Source of the DNA: Granulicella tundricola MP5ACTX9
GTDB taxonomy: Bacteria > Acidobacteriota > Terriglobia > Terriglobales > Acidobacteriaceae
Reading direction: 5' to 3'
Length of the DNA: 64,000 bases
Assembly (NCBI RefSeq): GCF_000178975.2
Contig: NC_015064.1
Location: 4,154,001 to 4,218,000, forward strand
Positions 1-8,984 of the stretch are shown here, in pieces; positions within the stretch are counted from its first letter, which is position 1, and each line of letters begins with the position of its first letter. The translations under genes and the position numbers were made by a program. The notes under the pieces are model-generated. The model worked only from the letters and a program-made list of their open reading frames with translations. It was not told where the DNA came from and searched no databases.

Positions 1-947
1 CCGCCCGGCAGCTTCGTCGCACCCCCATTGTTCGAGGTCAGCGCATACACCCCCGGCTGAAACACCGCCGTCCCGCCCGATTGCACCGTGATCCCACCGC
101 AGTAAGCCCCATCCGCAAAAAACGTCGCACTCTGCCCAAACCCCACCGTCACCGTGGAGCCCGCACCATGATAAGGACTGCTCGTCGAGATCCCACACCC
201 AGGCATCGTTGGAGCCGCCAGATACGCCAGCGGGTCTGCCGGCTTCGGCACGGAAGCGCTCGTCTTCGGCACCGGCGCAATCGCACACAGAAAGTTGGAA
301 ACGCCCCCCACCACATTGATCGCCGAAGCGGTAATCACCCCCAGCACCGCACAGCTCAACGCACTATTGGAGCTCGACTCCACCATGATCCCGCACGGTG
401 AAGTAATGGAAGCCAGCCCCTGCACCGTCAGCGCCCCGCTGCCCGTCGGATCCAGCGCAAAGATACAGTTTGTCCCACCCGTCGTAGAAGCCTCAGCCCG
501 CGCGCCCACCGTTCCGGTCGAAAGCCCCAGCACCTTCGCAAAGATCGTCGGCTGCGCCTGCATGACCAACACCTCCACGCTCGACGTCTTCCCATAGTTC
601 GGATCGCTCGCCCCCTTCGCGCACGGCCCATGATTGATCATCAACGTCAGCCCCGTGCTCGGCACCGTCCCACATGCCGTGACGATGTTGTCCGGCGTCA
701 GCCCGTTCTCCACCATCGCGCTCTTCGCCGCCGTCTGCATCACCCCGCACGCCAGTGTCCCATCGCAGTAGGACATCTCCAGCACGCTCGCCAACGCCGC
801 CGCATCCGCCGCCTTCTGCAGCCCTCTCTTCTGATACCGAAGCTGCCCCACATCCACCGCCAGCGCCAGAAACCCCAGGATCGCAACCATCCCAAACGCC
901 GCAATCAGCGTCGCCGAGCCGTCCTCGTCCCTGAAGATCCTCAACAA
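1..947 (-). CDS. TadG-like pilus-assembly / Flp-pilus minor protein, 5' part (runs off left edge)
   Basis: Reading the minus strand from 947 gives one open frame to the window edge. Its first residues, LLRIFRDEDGSATLIAAFGM, then a hydrophobic segment (AILGFLALAVDVGQL) and a KRGLQKAADAAALA stretch, are the hallmark of TadE/TadG-like proteins: a single N-terminal transmembrane helix followed by a secreted domain. The family sits in the inner membrane or periplasm and takes part in Flp/Tad pilus biogenesis. The start is taken as TTG at 947 because a GGGAGG Shine-Dalgarno sequence lies 7 nt upstream; TTG at 944 is the alternative. An in-frame ATG at about residue -22 has no comparable ribosome site. 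The secreted part is rich in Ser, Thr, Gly and Cys. The C-terminal part lies outside the window. Confidence 0.75.
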   Translation of the reverse strand, partial: MLRIFRDEDGSATLIAAFGMVAILGFLALAVDVGQLRYQKRGLQKAADAAALASVLEMSYCDGTLACGVMQTAAKSAMVENGLTPDNIVTACGTVPSTGLTLMINHGPCAKGASDPNYGKTSSVEVLVMQAQPTIFAKVLGLSTGTVGARAEASTTGGTNCIFALDPTGSGALTVQGLASITSPCGIMVESSSNSALSCAVLGVITASAINVVGGVSNFLCAIAPVPKTSASVPKPADPLAYLAAPTMPGCGISTSSPYHGAGSTVTVGFGQSATFFADGAYCGGITVQSGGTAVFQPGVYALTSNNGGATKLPG

Positions 948-1228
948 CGTACAGCCTCCCTCGTGAAAGACACTGGTATCTCCCAAGTCGCAGACGCGAA
1001 CATCCCGGAAAGCCTCCGGCATATCCCAGGTCGCGGACGCGAACAGGAGAGCCGAAACAGCGCACAAAGCCCGCAGGCAAGGTCCAGCAAAAGCTCCGCC
1101 CCCCACCTCGCGGCGAAGAATGCAGCAACCCTCTCCAATCACAATCGGCAACAACCCCACAAAACTTGAGCCTCACCCCGACCTCAAATGAGGGCTGCTT
1201 GCCAGCCACCAACTCCTGCCATTGACCT
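948..1228. other. Intergenic stretch with an imperfect direct repeat
   Basis: No convincing gene is seen in these 281 bases. A roughly 23-base imperfect direct repeat of the form TCCCARGTCGCRGACGCGAAC is present at 978-1001 and 1022-1044. Open frames on the minus strand here have low-complexity translations and no ribosome site. Confidence 0.4.
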
Positions 1229-1263
1229 AAAAAAAGCGGCGGAGAGCCGAAGCTCCCCGCCGC
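1229..1263 (-). terminator. Rho-independent terminator of the 1284-4928 receptor gene
   Basis: On the minus strand the stem GCGGCGG (1263-1257) plus GAGC pairs with GCTC plus CCGCCGC (1242-1236), with one mismatch and a four-base loop at 1248-1251. It is followed by seven T residues (1235-1229). It begins 20 bases beyond the receptor stop codon. Confidence 0.85.
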
Positions 1264-1283
1264 CGTGATCAATACTGCCTGAG

Positions 1284-4200
1284 TTAGAACGACAACCGAA
1301 GCTGAAACTCTGTCGTACGAGGAGCCCCCTGGTCATACGTACCCGACTGACGCGTTACGCGCTGAGAATCAACGCTGTAAAAATCATTCGGACCGTTCAC
1401 GCTGCCGACACCCGGAGTACCCAGATCGCCGCCAAAGGGAGCAACGTTCGGGTTTCCGCCGTCGTTTCCGTAGTTGGAGAAGTTACCCACGTTATAGAAC
1501 GCAATCTTGGGCTCAAGAAGAACAGAATCACCAAGCGTGTGAACATAGCGGCCAATGCGGATCGGGTAAGAGAATGTGACGTCTACCTGGCGGAACATCG
1601 GGTTGGCAGGTGCAACCGCCTGGGGAAGCGTAGGCAGCGACTGAATAACGCCATTCAACGCGGTCAACTGATTGGAGTTGAAGATACCGGCTGCCACAAG
1701 CGCTTTACCTGCGGGAGTAAGCTGTCCTGCATATACCTGGTTGAAGTTGTTGATGTAAGCGCCAAGCTGACCCGGCTTCACGCGGTGCATATAGTCACCG
1801 GGCAATGTGCCCGGTGCCAGATCGCCCGTCGTACCGTCACCCGTCAAGTCTGACTGGAAGATGTTTCCAACAGAGCTTGCCGTGTTGTCCAGCGTCAGAG
1901 ACGTGGGAAGCGCAGAGTAGAAGTGACCAATGACGCCGACCTCAGGACCATGCTTCACAAGGAACGATCCGCCAAATGAAACCTGGTGCTTGCGATCAAG
2001 ACCAGCACGCCCGATGTAGGCGTTCGGGTTGTCGTTATCCCACGAGGAGTTGCTGAAGAACTGGTCAGATCCACCGAAGGAGGAAGAGACGACACGGGAG
2101 AGGTTATAAGAGATCTGAACGTTGGACCGTTCAATACCCCGAACGGGATGTGACTTCTGCTCACGGAAGACAACCTGCAGGGCATCATAACCGGAACGTC
2201 CGACCGGAAGCAGGAAAGCACCGCTACCGAGCTTAGCATTGGCACCCGGAAATGCTGCGCCGTTTGCAATGGAGTCGCCGTTATTGGCCGCGCTCGCCCC
2301 GCCTAGGTACGCTTGGCCTGAGTCAAGTCCGTGTTGCGCGAAAGTATCGATCGTCGCGCCATTCGCGATAGCGCAGTTGATGGAAGCCGCACTGGAACCT
2401 TGCGGGCAAGTCGGGTATCCTGCGTATTTCGCCGCCGCATTCGGCGCAAGCGTTGCGGCAATTGCGTTCGTCGCAGCCGTCGTATTCAAATAACGAGCCG
2501 CACCGACGTGATTGACATCCTGCTCCTGCGCAACCTTCAGTGTGCTGTTATGCACGTAGTCGACGGAGAGAACAGCACCCTTGAACAGTTCACGCTGCAG
2601 TCCAAAGTTCCACTGCTCGGAATAAGGAGTGCGGTAAGGCGCACCATAAACACCGGTCGCATTGAGCGTCTCTCCAATGAACGATGTGTTTGGAGAAACC
2701 GGGTTCTTGGCAGATGCAGTCTGATACCCCTGCGAGAGCGCAAGGATAAACGGAGCAGCTTGCTTCACAGGTGCCGCGCACGCTTGTGCGATGGTCATCG
2801 TCTGACCGCCCACAGTCGCCGAGTTCGTGATCGACCCGTCCGGATTTGTGAACTGGCCAGGACCGCAGACGTTGCCATTGGCAGCCTCCGCGAAGAACGG
2901 ACCAGCCTTCAGAAGAGCACCGCGAGCGTTCGTCGTATTGTTGAAGACGTCGCCCTCAAAGAAAATTCCGATGCCCGCACGAAGCACGGTTACGTGATCC
3001 GGCAGCGCATAGGCGAGTCCCAGCTGTGGCGCAAAGTTGCCGTAAGGCTGGTGAACCTGGCCGGCGAATTGAGAACCATAAAGGCCCAGCAGAGATGTAG
3101 TAGCAGCAGCACCCGCACAAGGATTATCTGCCACATTTCCGACCGAAGTGTTGTACTGTGTTGCGTCCAGTGCCGAGCAGGGTAGGCCCGGAAGATCCTG
3201 GTTCGCGCGGTCGGTATCCACAGACCAGCGCACGCCGGCCGAGACAGTCAGATTCGGCGTAGCCTTCCACGAATCCGCAACATAGGCACCTTCGCGCCAG
3301 TCATGCACGCCACCGAAATTGGCTCCAAAACCAGGATTTTCCGTGAAATAGCCCAGTCCGTTTCCTATGATCAATGAACTGGTGTGATATCCGTTCAAAG
3401 GATCGCCGGGGCAAGCTGCAGCACCCGCAACGTTACCGCAATTCGCCAGCAGTGTCGCCGAGTTCGTACGCAGACGCGGTCCGAGACCAAAGAAGTTTGC
3501 AAAACCGCCGCCCAGAATGTAATTGATGCTATAGCCGTAACGAATGGTATGCGTACCCTTCGTCCATGACCCGTCATACCGAGCCTGCTTATCGCTCTGG
3601 AACGTTCCCTGCGGAGCATCGACGTTAGGCCCGGTCGAAAGCAACGGGCTGGTGCCAACGACGTTCTGATACGCAATACCCGGCAGCAGATTCACCGCAG
3701 CCGTAGATGACGTGTCGCTGATCAAGTTGTGGAACTTCTCAAAGCTGCCGCGGAACGAGTGCGTGAAGCGCCCGAACTGATAGTCCACGCCGCCCGCAAT
3801 ACCCGGCGTGTTATCCCGGTTCGCATACGTCTCGAACTGCTCACCGAAGTTACCGGCAACCGCATTCACGTTGTAGTTCGCACGAACGAAGTAGTGCCCG
3901 CCCTTCGGTCCGTTATAGTCCAGACGCACCGTCGAGTAGGTCTCACGATACGGAGAGGGAACGTTCAACCCTACATATTGAGAGAACGTCGACGAAACAC
4001 CTGCAGGCTGCGCGGCATCCTGCTTGATGCGCTCCAGATTCCCGAAGAAGAACAGCTTGTCCTTAATAATGGGACCGCCCAGCGATCCGCCGAACTGGTT
4101 CCGCTGGAATGGAGGCTGCGACCCAAACTCCGTCGCAAACAGCGCACGCGAGTCCTGGAAGTTATAAAACAATTCGCCGTGGAACCCGTTCGTACCTGTC

Positions 4201-4928
4201 TTCGTCGTCACCAGCACCTGGCCGGTCGAGGTCACATCACCCGAAACGTCCTGTGTCGAGCGATTCAACTGGAACTCACCGATCGCACCCTGCGAAACGT
4301 TGAAGATCGTCGTTCCCACCGTTTCGTCCGTGATGTCCTGGCCGTCGAGCAGAATACGGGTCGTACGTCCAGATACACCGCCAACCGACAGCGCCGAATA
4401 CCCAGCCTTCGTCGGGTCGAACGATCCGCCCGCCTGAAGAATGACGCCCGGTTCAATCTGAGCAACGTCCAGGAAGTTACGCCCATTGATCGGCAAAGAC
4501 TCGATCTGCTGGCTGGTCAGCACGTCGCTGACGCCCGGCTGGTCGGCGTTCACCTGAATCGAACCCGCATTCACCTCAACCGTCTCGCTGGACTGACCCA
4601 GGCTCAGTTTGAAAGTTCCCGGAGTCGTCGTTCCAACGCGAATCACCGTGGTGACTGCGAGCGACTGGAAGCCCGCCGAAGAAACCGTAACCTTATACGC
4701 TCCAGGGGTCAGCGGCCCAATCGAGTAGTAGCCCGCGCCATCCGTCTTCAACGTGCGCGAGAAACCCGTATCTGTACCGAACACTTTGACTTCCGCGCCC
4801 GGGACAGCCGCGCCGCTCGGATCCGTGATCGTGCCCTGAATCGATCCGCCGTTCGTCGAAACGTTCTGTCCATAGCTGGCGACGCTCATGACTACAGCCA
4901 TCGCGCCTACTCCAAAAAACTTCCTCAT
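1284..4928 (-). CDS. Oar-like TonB-dependent outer-membrane receptor with carboxypeptidase-regulatory-like domain
   Basis: A 1214-residue outer-membrane protein. It has a signal peptide (about residues 1-20, ending SYGQ), then an Ig-like carboxypeptidase-regulatory domain (about 27-110; GSIQGTITDPSGAAVPGAEV, then YSIGPLTPGAYKVTVSSAGF). A TonB plug follows (SLPINGRNFLDVAQIEPGV; GRTTRILLDGQDI), then a long beta-barrel ending in the aromatic LRLSF. This is the Oar/TonB-dependent-transporter architecture expanded in Acidobacteria and generally linked to uptake of large or complex substrates. The substrate cannot be told from sequence. AGGAG lies about 9 nt upstream of the ATG. The gene diverges from a second receptor of the same architecture at 5359 and has its own terminator at 1229-1263. 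Confidence 0.9.
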   Translation of the reverse strand: MRKFFGVGAMAVVMSVASYGQNVSTNGGSIQGTITDPSGAAVPGAEVKVFGTDTGFSRTLKTDGAGYYSIGPLTPGAYKVTVSSAGFQSLAVTTVIRVGTTTPGTFKLSLGQSSETVEVNAGSIQVNADQPGVSDVLTSQQIESLPINGRNFLDVAQIEPGVILQAGGSFDPTKAGYSALSVGGVSGRTTRILLDGQDITDETVGTTIFNVSQGAIGEFQLNRSTQDVSGDVTSTGQVLVTTKTGTNGFHGELFYNFQDSRALFATEFGSQPPFQRNQFGGSLGGPIIKDKLFFFGNLERIKQDAAQPAGVSSTFSQYVGLNVPSPYRETYSTVRLDYNGPKGGHYFVRANYNVNAVAGNFGEQFETYANRDNTPGIAGGVDYQFGRFTHSFRGSFEKFHNLISDTSSTAAVNLLPGIAYQNVVGTSPLLSTGPNVDAPQGTFQSDKQARYDGSWTKGTHTIRYGYSINYILGGGFANFFGLGPRLRTNSATLLANCGNVAGAAACPGDPLNGYHTSSLIIGNGLGYFTENPGFGANFGGVHDWREGAYVADSWKATPNLTVSAGVRWSVDTDRANQDLPGLPCSALDATQYNTSVGNVADNPCAGAAATTSLLGLYGSQFAGQVHQPYGNFAPQLGLAYALPDHVTVLRAGIGIFFEGDVFNNTTNARGALLKAGPFFAEAANGNVCGPGQFTNPDGSITNSATVGGQTMTIAQACAAPVKQAAPFILALSQGYQTASAKNPVSPNTSFIGETLNATGVYGAPYRTPYSEQWNFGLQRELFKGAVLSVDYVHNSTLKVAQEQDVNHVGAARYLNTTAATNAIAATLAPNAAAKYAGYPTCPQGSSAASINCAIANGATIDTFAQHGLDSGQAYLGGASAANNGDSIANGAAFPGANAKLGSGAFLLPVGRSGYDALQVVFREQKSHPVRGIERSNVQISYNLSRVVSSSFGGSDQFFSNSSWDNDNPNAYIGRAGLDRKHQVSFGGSFLVKHGPEVGVIGHFYSALPTSLTLDNTASSVGNIFQSDLTGDGTTGDLAPGTLPGDYMHRVKPGQLGAYINNFNQVYAGQLTPAGKALVAAGIFNSNQLTALNGVIQSLPTLPQAVAPANPMFRQVDVTFSYPIRIGRYVHTLGDSVLLEPKIAFYNVGNFSNYGNDGGNPNVAPFGGDLGTPGVGSVNGPNDFYSVDSQRVTRQSGTYDQGAPRTTEFQLRLSF

Positions 4929-5358
4929 CCGGTGTTCTCCTGAAGGTTACCGAGATCGTCGTTGTAAGCCGCCTCTCAATAAGGCTGGCCTCTGATTTCG
5001 TACGTTCACGGAACACATTGCACGTTACATTCCAATCTGCCTGATATATCTGTAGCGGACTGAGGTCGAGGTCCACCTAGGATCGCCCTGCTCTAAGTCT
5101 CCCGAATGCAACGAAAGTTGCAAGTCCGACTGAAGGCGCTCCCAGCCGACAGGGAACTCTTGCGCAGTCAGAACTTTAGCCTCCAATTACATGAAAAAGG
5201 AATGTTCTCCGTAAATTCATATATTGGGCAAAGCCCCCGCAATTTACAGCTCTGTTTTCATCAGAGAAGTCTCTTGCAAGAATGGCTGTCAAATTGCAGC
5301 AAGTGCAGCAGAACGCTTACAACCGTTTATCCTTATCACCCACACGAGGACTTCAAGA
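4929..5358. promoter_or_regulatory. Divergent promoter region between the two receptor genes
   Basis: These 430 bases separate two divergently transcribed receptor genes and must hold both promoters. The stretch 5180-5330 is clearly lower in GC than its neighbours. I see no near-consensus -35/-10 pair, riboswitch or convincing operator. Ribosome sites are present at both edges: AGGAG before the minus gene and GAGGA at 5346-5350 before the plus gene. Confidence 0.45.
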
Positions 5359-8300
5359 ATGAAACTTTCCCCCGCCTTGCGCAGAGCGACCATGCTGGGC
5401 ATCTTCGCCGCTTCGTTGACCGCAGCCCACGCAGCCGACGTCAATGCCCGTATCAAGGGCACCGTGACCGACCCCGCCGGAGCGGTTATTCCGAACGTCA
5501 AGGTCATCGCGATCAACCAGGCGACCGGCGTCAAGTTCACCACCACATCGCAGGCTAACGGCGACTATCTCTTCCCCCAGCTCCCAATTGGTACCTACAC
5601 CATCTCTGCCAGCGCCACCGGCTTCAAGGGCTTTGCGGCAAAGGGTATTGTTCTCAATATCGACCAGGAATACGTCGAGCCGGTCAAGCTGGACCTCGGA
5701 AGCGCCTCAGAGACCATCTCCGTTCAGGCAGATGCCGTCCAGGTCAACACCACCGACATGCAGCTCAACAACATCGTCAACGCAGACCAGTTCGTCGAGC
5801 TCCCGCTCATCGGTCGTGCCTTCACCAACCTTGAGCAGATTCTTCCCGGAGTTCAGGCTTCCAACGACCGCTTCGGCAGTTTCTCCGTCAACGGCTCCCA
5901 GACACAGCAGTCCAGCTACCTTATTAATGGAGCGGACTCCAACGACATCGCCCTGAACACCATCGGCATCCAGCCCAACCTCGACGCTCTGGCCCAGTTC
6001 AACCTCGTGACCGGCCCGCTCAACGCGGAATATGACCGTAACTCGGGCGCAGTCGTCAGCACCGTCATCAAGCAGGGAACGAATCAGTTTCACGGCGATG
6101 CATTCGACTTCTATCGCGATACCTTCCTCAACACCAAGAACTACTTCCAGACCAAGGCTTCCAAGTATCACCAGAACATCTATGGTGGAACCCTCGGCGG
6201 CCCCATCATCAAGGACAAGCTCTTCGCCTTTTTCGCATTTCAGGGTCAGAAGGCCGTAACCCCTCAGACCGGTGGAAACGTAACCGTCCTCTCCCCCGCT
6301 AACCTGACCGGAGACTTCTCCGCCGACCTCAACCCCACAAGCGCGAATGCATTTCAAGCCAATCCCGTCCCTGGCACCTTGAAGGCAGCCACCGGTTGCA
6401 CCTTGCCCGGTGAGACTTGGACCCAGTGCTTCCCGACCGGCAAAATTCCCACCACTGCTTTCAATCCCGTCTCACTCAATCTCATTAAGGCCTTCCTTCC
6501 CGCAGCCAATACCGGGACCAACGGCTTCCAGTTCAATCCCGTCACCACCCAGACGCAGCGCCAGTACATCGGACGCATGGACTTCAACCCCACGGCGGCC
6601 AATCAGTTCTACTTCGTCGCCATCCAGCAGCACTTCCCCAGCTCGGACGTACTCCCATTCACGGGCGGCACGGTTCCCGGCTTCGGCGACCAGAACACCA
6701 GCGAAATCTACCAGTACTCCGCCGGCTTTATCCGCCAGTTGAGCTCCAGCTCCGTCAACAATCTTGAAATCCACTACACCCGCTTCAACTTCGGATCGGT
6801 CAGCCCGCAGAACGTCGTGCAGCCTTCGACCCTGGGCTTCTCCATCACACCCCAGAATGCAGCTGCCGCCAGCGTACCTTTCATCGGTGTAACTGGCTTC
6901 TTCAACCTCGGTTTCAGCACCAACGGACCTCAGCCCCGCAAGGATCAGAACTATCAGGCGGACGATAACTTCTCGAAGGTCGTCGGTCATCACAACTTGA
7001 AGTTCGGCTACGACGGACGACGCTACAACGTCTCGAACCCCTTCTTCAGCAACAACAACGGTGCTTTCAGCTTCAATTCCGCAACAAACATCTTTACCAC
7101 CGGTGATGCGTCTCTCGACTTCCTGCTCGGCAACCCGTCCACCTACGCTCAGGGCTCAGGCGCTCAGATCAATGCTTACGCCTTCCTTAACTATATGTAT
7201 GCGCAGGACACCTGGAAGGCCACCAACAGCCTGACCATCTCGTATGGCATCGGCTATCAGATCGATACGCCGCTTCACAACACGCAATACAACAACGAAG
7301 GCGTCACCTGCTTTATCCCCGGCCAGCAGTCCAAGGTCTTCACCACGGCGCCTATCGGCCTCAACTATCCGTCGGATCCCGGCTGCAACAACGCCAGCGG
7401 CGCCACCACCCGTTATACGAACTTCGGACCTCGCTTCGGATTCGCGTATGCGCCCGACTTCGGCTTCCTCTCTGGCGGAAGTGCAAAGAAACTCTCGGTC
7501 CGCGGCGGATTTGGTGTCTATTACAACCGTTCGGAAGAAGAGACCTCGCTCAACAACCTCGGCGATGCTCCCTACGGCCTCAACTCCTCTGGTGCTGCGG
7601 ACTACGGTGCAACCAACCCCACCTTCGCCAATCCCTACCAGGATCTGGACACAGGCACGGTCTACAAGAACAAGTTCCCCGCAACCTTTGCGACGGCCGG
7701 TCAGACTCCTGACTTCTCCCCGTTCGAACCCCTTAGCCTCAGCCAGTACAGTCCGAACTTCCGCTCGCCCTACTCGGAAAACTTCCAGTTGACCGTAGAG
7801 CGCGAACTGCCCTCGCAGACCATCGCACGGCTCAGCTATGTCGGCACCCTTGGCCGGCATAACCAGTTCTCCGTGGAAGGCAATCCCGTCACCGCTGCCG
7901 GACATGCTGCTTGCCTCGCAAGCGCAGCCTGCATCACCAACCGCAACATTCAGAGCTACGTCTATCCCACCCACACTCAGTTCGGCGTTGCCAACGCAAG
8001 CACCGGCTTCAATAACTTCACCAGCATCGGGACGGTCACCACGGAGGGTGCATCAAGCTACCACGCTCTCCAGGCCAGCGTTGAAAAGGGTCTGACCCAC
8101 GGACTTCTGGTCCAGGCCAGCTATACCTACAGCCACTCGCTCGATAACGGATCCAGCTACGAAGGAACCGGCTACGGCGGCACCAACCGTGGTTACAACC
8201 AGTACCAGCCCAGCCTCAACTACGGTGACTCGAACTTCGACGCACGTCACCGCTTCGTCTTCAGCCCTCTCTATCGTGTGCCCTTCAAGTCCGGCGGCAA

Positions 8301-8817
8301 TGCATTCAGCCTGCGTAACCTCGCCGCCTCTGGCTGGGAAGTCAGCGGTGTCTCAACCTTTGCTACGGGATTCCCCTTCGATATCTCATACGGTGGAGGA
8401 ACCTCTCGTTCGCTCTGGTGCTCGGCTAGCTTCTCCTACTATGCCTGCCCGGACGTACCCAACCAGATCGCTCCTCTCGTTCGTGCCAACGATCGTACGC
8501 GGAGCGCAACCACCGGCTACACCACCTGGTTCTCGCCCGCCAGCTTTGCCGCGGAGCCCATCGGGGCCTTCGGAAACGTGCATCGTAACCCCTACCACGG
8601 TCCTGGTCTCCTCAACACCAACATCATCGTCGCCAAGAATATCTCGGTGTCGAGTGATTCCACCCGCTACTTCCAGCTTCGGCTTGAAAGCGACAACGTC
8701 TTCAACCACACACAGTTCAGCAATCCGGATGGCAACATCGGAGATTCGACCTTCGGTCAGATCACCTCAGCCGCTGCTGGCCGTCAGACTCAGCTCGCCG
8801 GAAAGTTCTACTTCTAA
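5359..8817 (+). CDS. Oar-like TonB-dependent outer-membrane receptor with carboxypeptidase-regulatory-like domain
   Basis: A second 1152-residue receptor of the same family. The ATG at 5359 is chosen because GAGGA sits 8 nt upstream and the protein then starts with a clean signal peptide (residues 1-25, [16 protein letters not shown] to TAAHA). The frame is open back to 5224, but that extension is not signal-like. A carboxypeptidase-regulatory domain (about 30-115; [18 protein letters not shown]) leads to a plug with [19 protein letters not shown] and [13 protein letters not shown], and then the barrel ending QLAGKFYF. It probably imports a large ligand across the outer membrane using TonB energy. 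It differs considerably from its divergent neighbour, so the pair is not a recent tandem duplication. Confidence 0.9.
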   Translation: MKLSPALRRATMLGIFAASLTAAHAADVNARIKGTVTDPAGAVIPNVKVIAINQATGVKFTTTSQANGDYLFPQLPIGTYTISASATGFKGFAAKGIVLNIDQEYVEPVKLDLGSASETISVQADAVQVNTTDMQLNNIVNADQFVELPLIGRAFTNLEQILPGVQASNDRFGSFSVNGSQTQQSSYLINGADSNDIALNTIGIQPNLDALAQFNLVTGPLNAEYDRNSGAVVSTVIKQGTNQFHGDAFDFYRDTFLNTKNYFQTKASKYHQNIYGGTLGGPIIKDKLFAFFAFQGQKAVTPQTGGNVTVLSPANLTGDFSADLNPTSANAFQANPVPGTLKAATGCTLPGETWTQCFPTGKIPTTAFNPVSLNLIKAFLPAANTGTNGFQFNPVTTQTQRQYIGRMDFNPTAANQFYFVAIQQHFPSSDVLPFTGGTVPGFGDQNTSEIYQYSAGFIRQLSSSSVNNLEIHYTRFNFGSVSPQNVVQPSTLGFSITPQNAAAASVPFIGVTGFFNLGFSTNGPQPRKDQNYQADDNFSKVVGHHNLKFGYDGRRYNVSNPFFSNNNGAFSFNSATNIFTTGDASLDFLLGNPSTYAQGSGAQINAYAFLNYMYAQDTWKATNSLTISYGIGYQIDTPLHNTQYNNEGVTCFIPGQQSKVFTTAPIGLNYPSDPGCNNASGATTRYTNFGPRFGFAYAPDFGFLSGGSAKKLSVRGGFGVYYNRSEEETSLNNLGDAPYGLNSSGAADYGATNPTFANPYQDLDTGTVYKNKFPATFATAGQTPDFSPFEPLSLSQYSPNFRSPYSENFQLTVERELPSQTIARLSYVGTLGRHNQFSVEGNPVTAAGHAACLASAACITNRNIQSYVYPTHTQFGVANASTGFNNFTSIGTVTTEGASSYHALQASVEKGLTHGLLVQASYTYSHSLDNGSSYEGTGYGGTNRGYNQYQPSLNYGDSNFDARHRFVFSPLYRVPFKSGGNAFSLRNLAASGWEVSGVSTFATGFPFDISYGGGTSRSLWCSASFSYYACPDVPNQIAPLVRANDRTRSATTGYTTWFSPASFAAEPIGAFGNVHRNPYHGPGLLNTNIIVAKNISVSSDSTRYFQLRLESDNVFNHTQFSNPDGNIGDSTFGQITSAAAGRQTQLAGKFYF

Positions 8818-8836
8818 CCTGCAAGCATGATCTGTC

Positions 8837-8869
8837 AGCGAAGGCGCCCTCCCGGGCGTCTTCGCTGTT
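8837..8869 (+). terminator. Terminator downstream of the 5359-8817 receptor gene
   Basis: AGCGAAGGCGCCC (8837-8849) pairs with GGGCGTCTTCGCT (8854-8866), with one G-T wobble and a four-base loop, followed by GTTT. It lies 20 bases after the stop codon. Confidence 0.75.
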
Positions 8870-8984
8870 TAAGCCTCCAGAGCTCTCAACCAGACCCATT
8901 TCCGCTCTATATCTGGTATTCGACACGCTTCTCCCCTGTCTTTCCTTTACCCCCTTAAATCAACCATTTATCATGGAGGAGACC

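Noticed and set aside
493-1272. Long minus-strand open frame covering the TadG region
   Set aside because: It lies in another frame across the TadG-like gene; its Gly/Arg/Cys-rich translation shows no domain and it has no ribosome site.
3729-4943. 404-codon plus-strand frame inside the first receptor gene
   Set aside because: It is antisense to a well-supported receptor and its Arg-rich translation is typical of a shadow frame in high-GC DNA.
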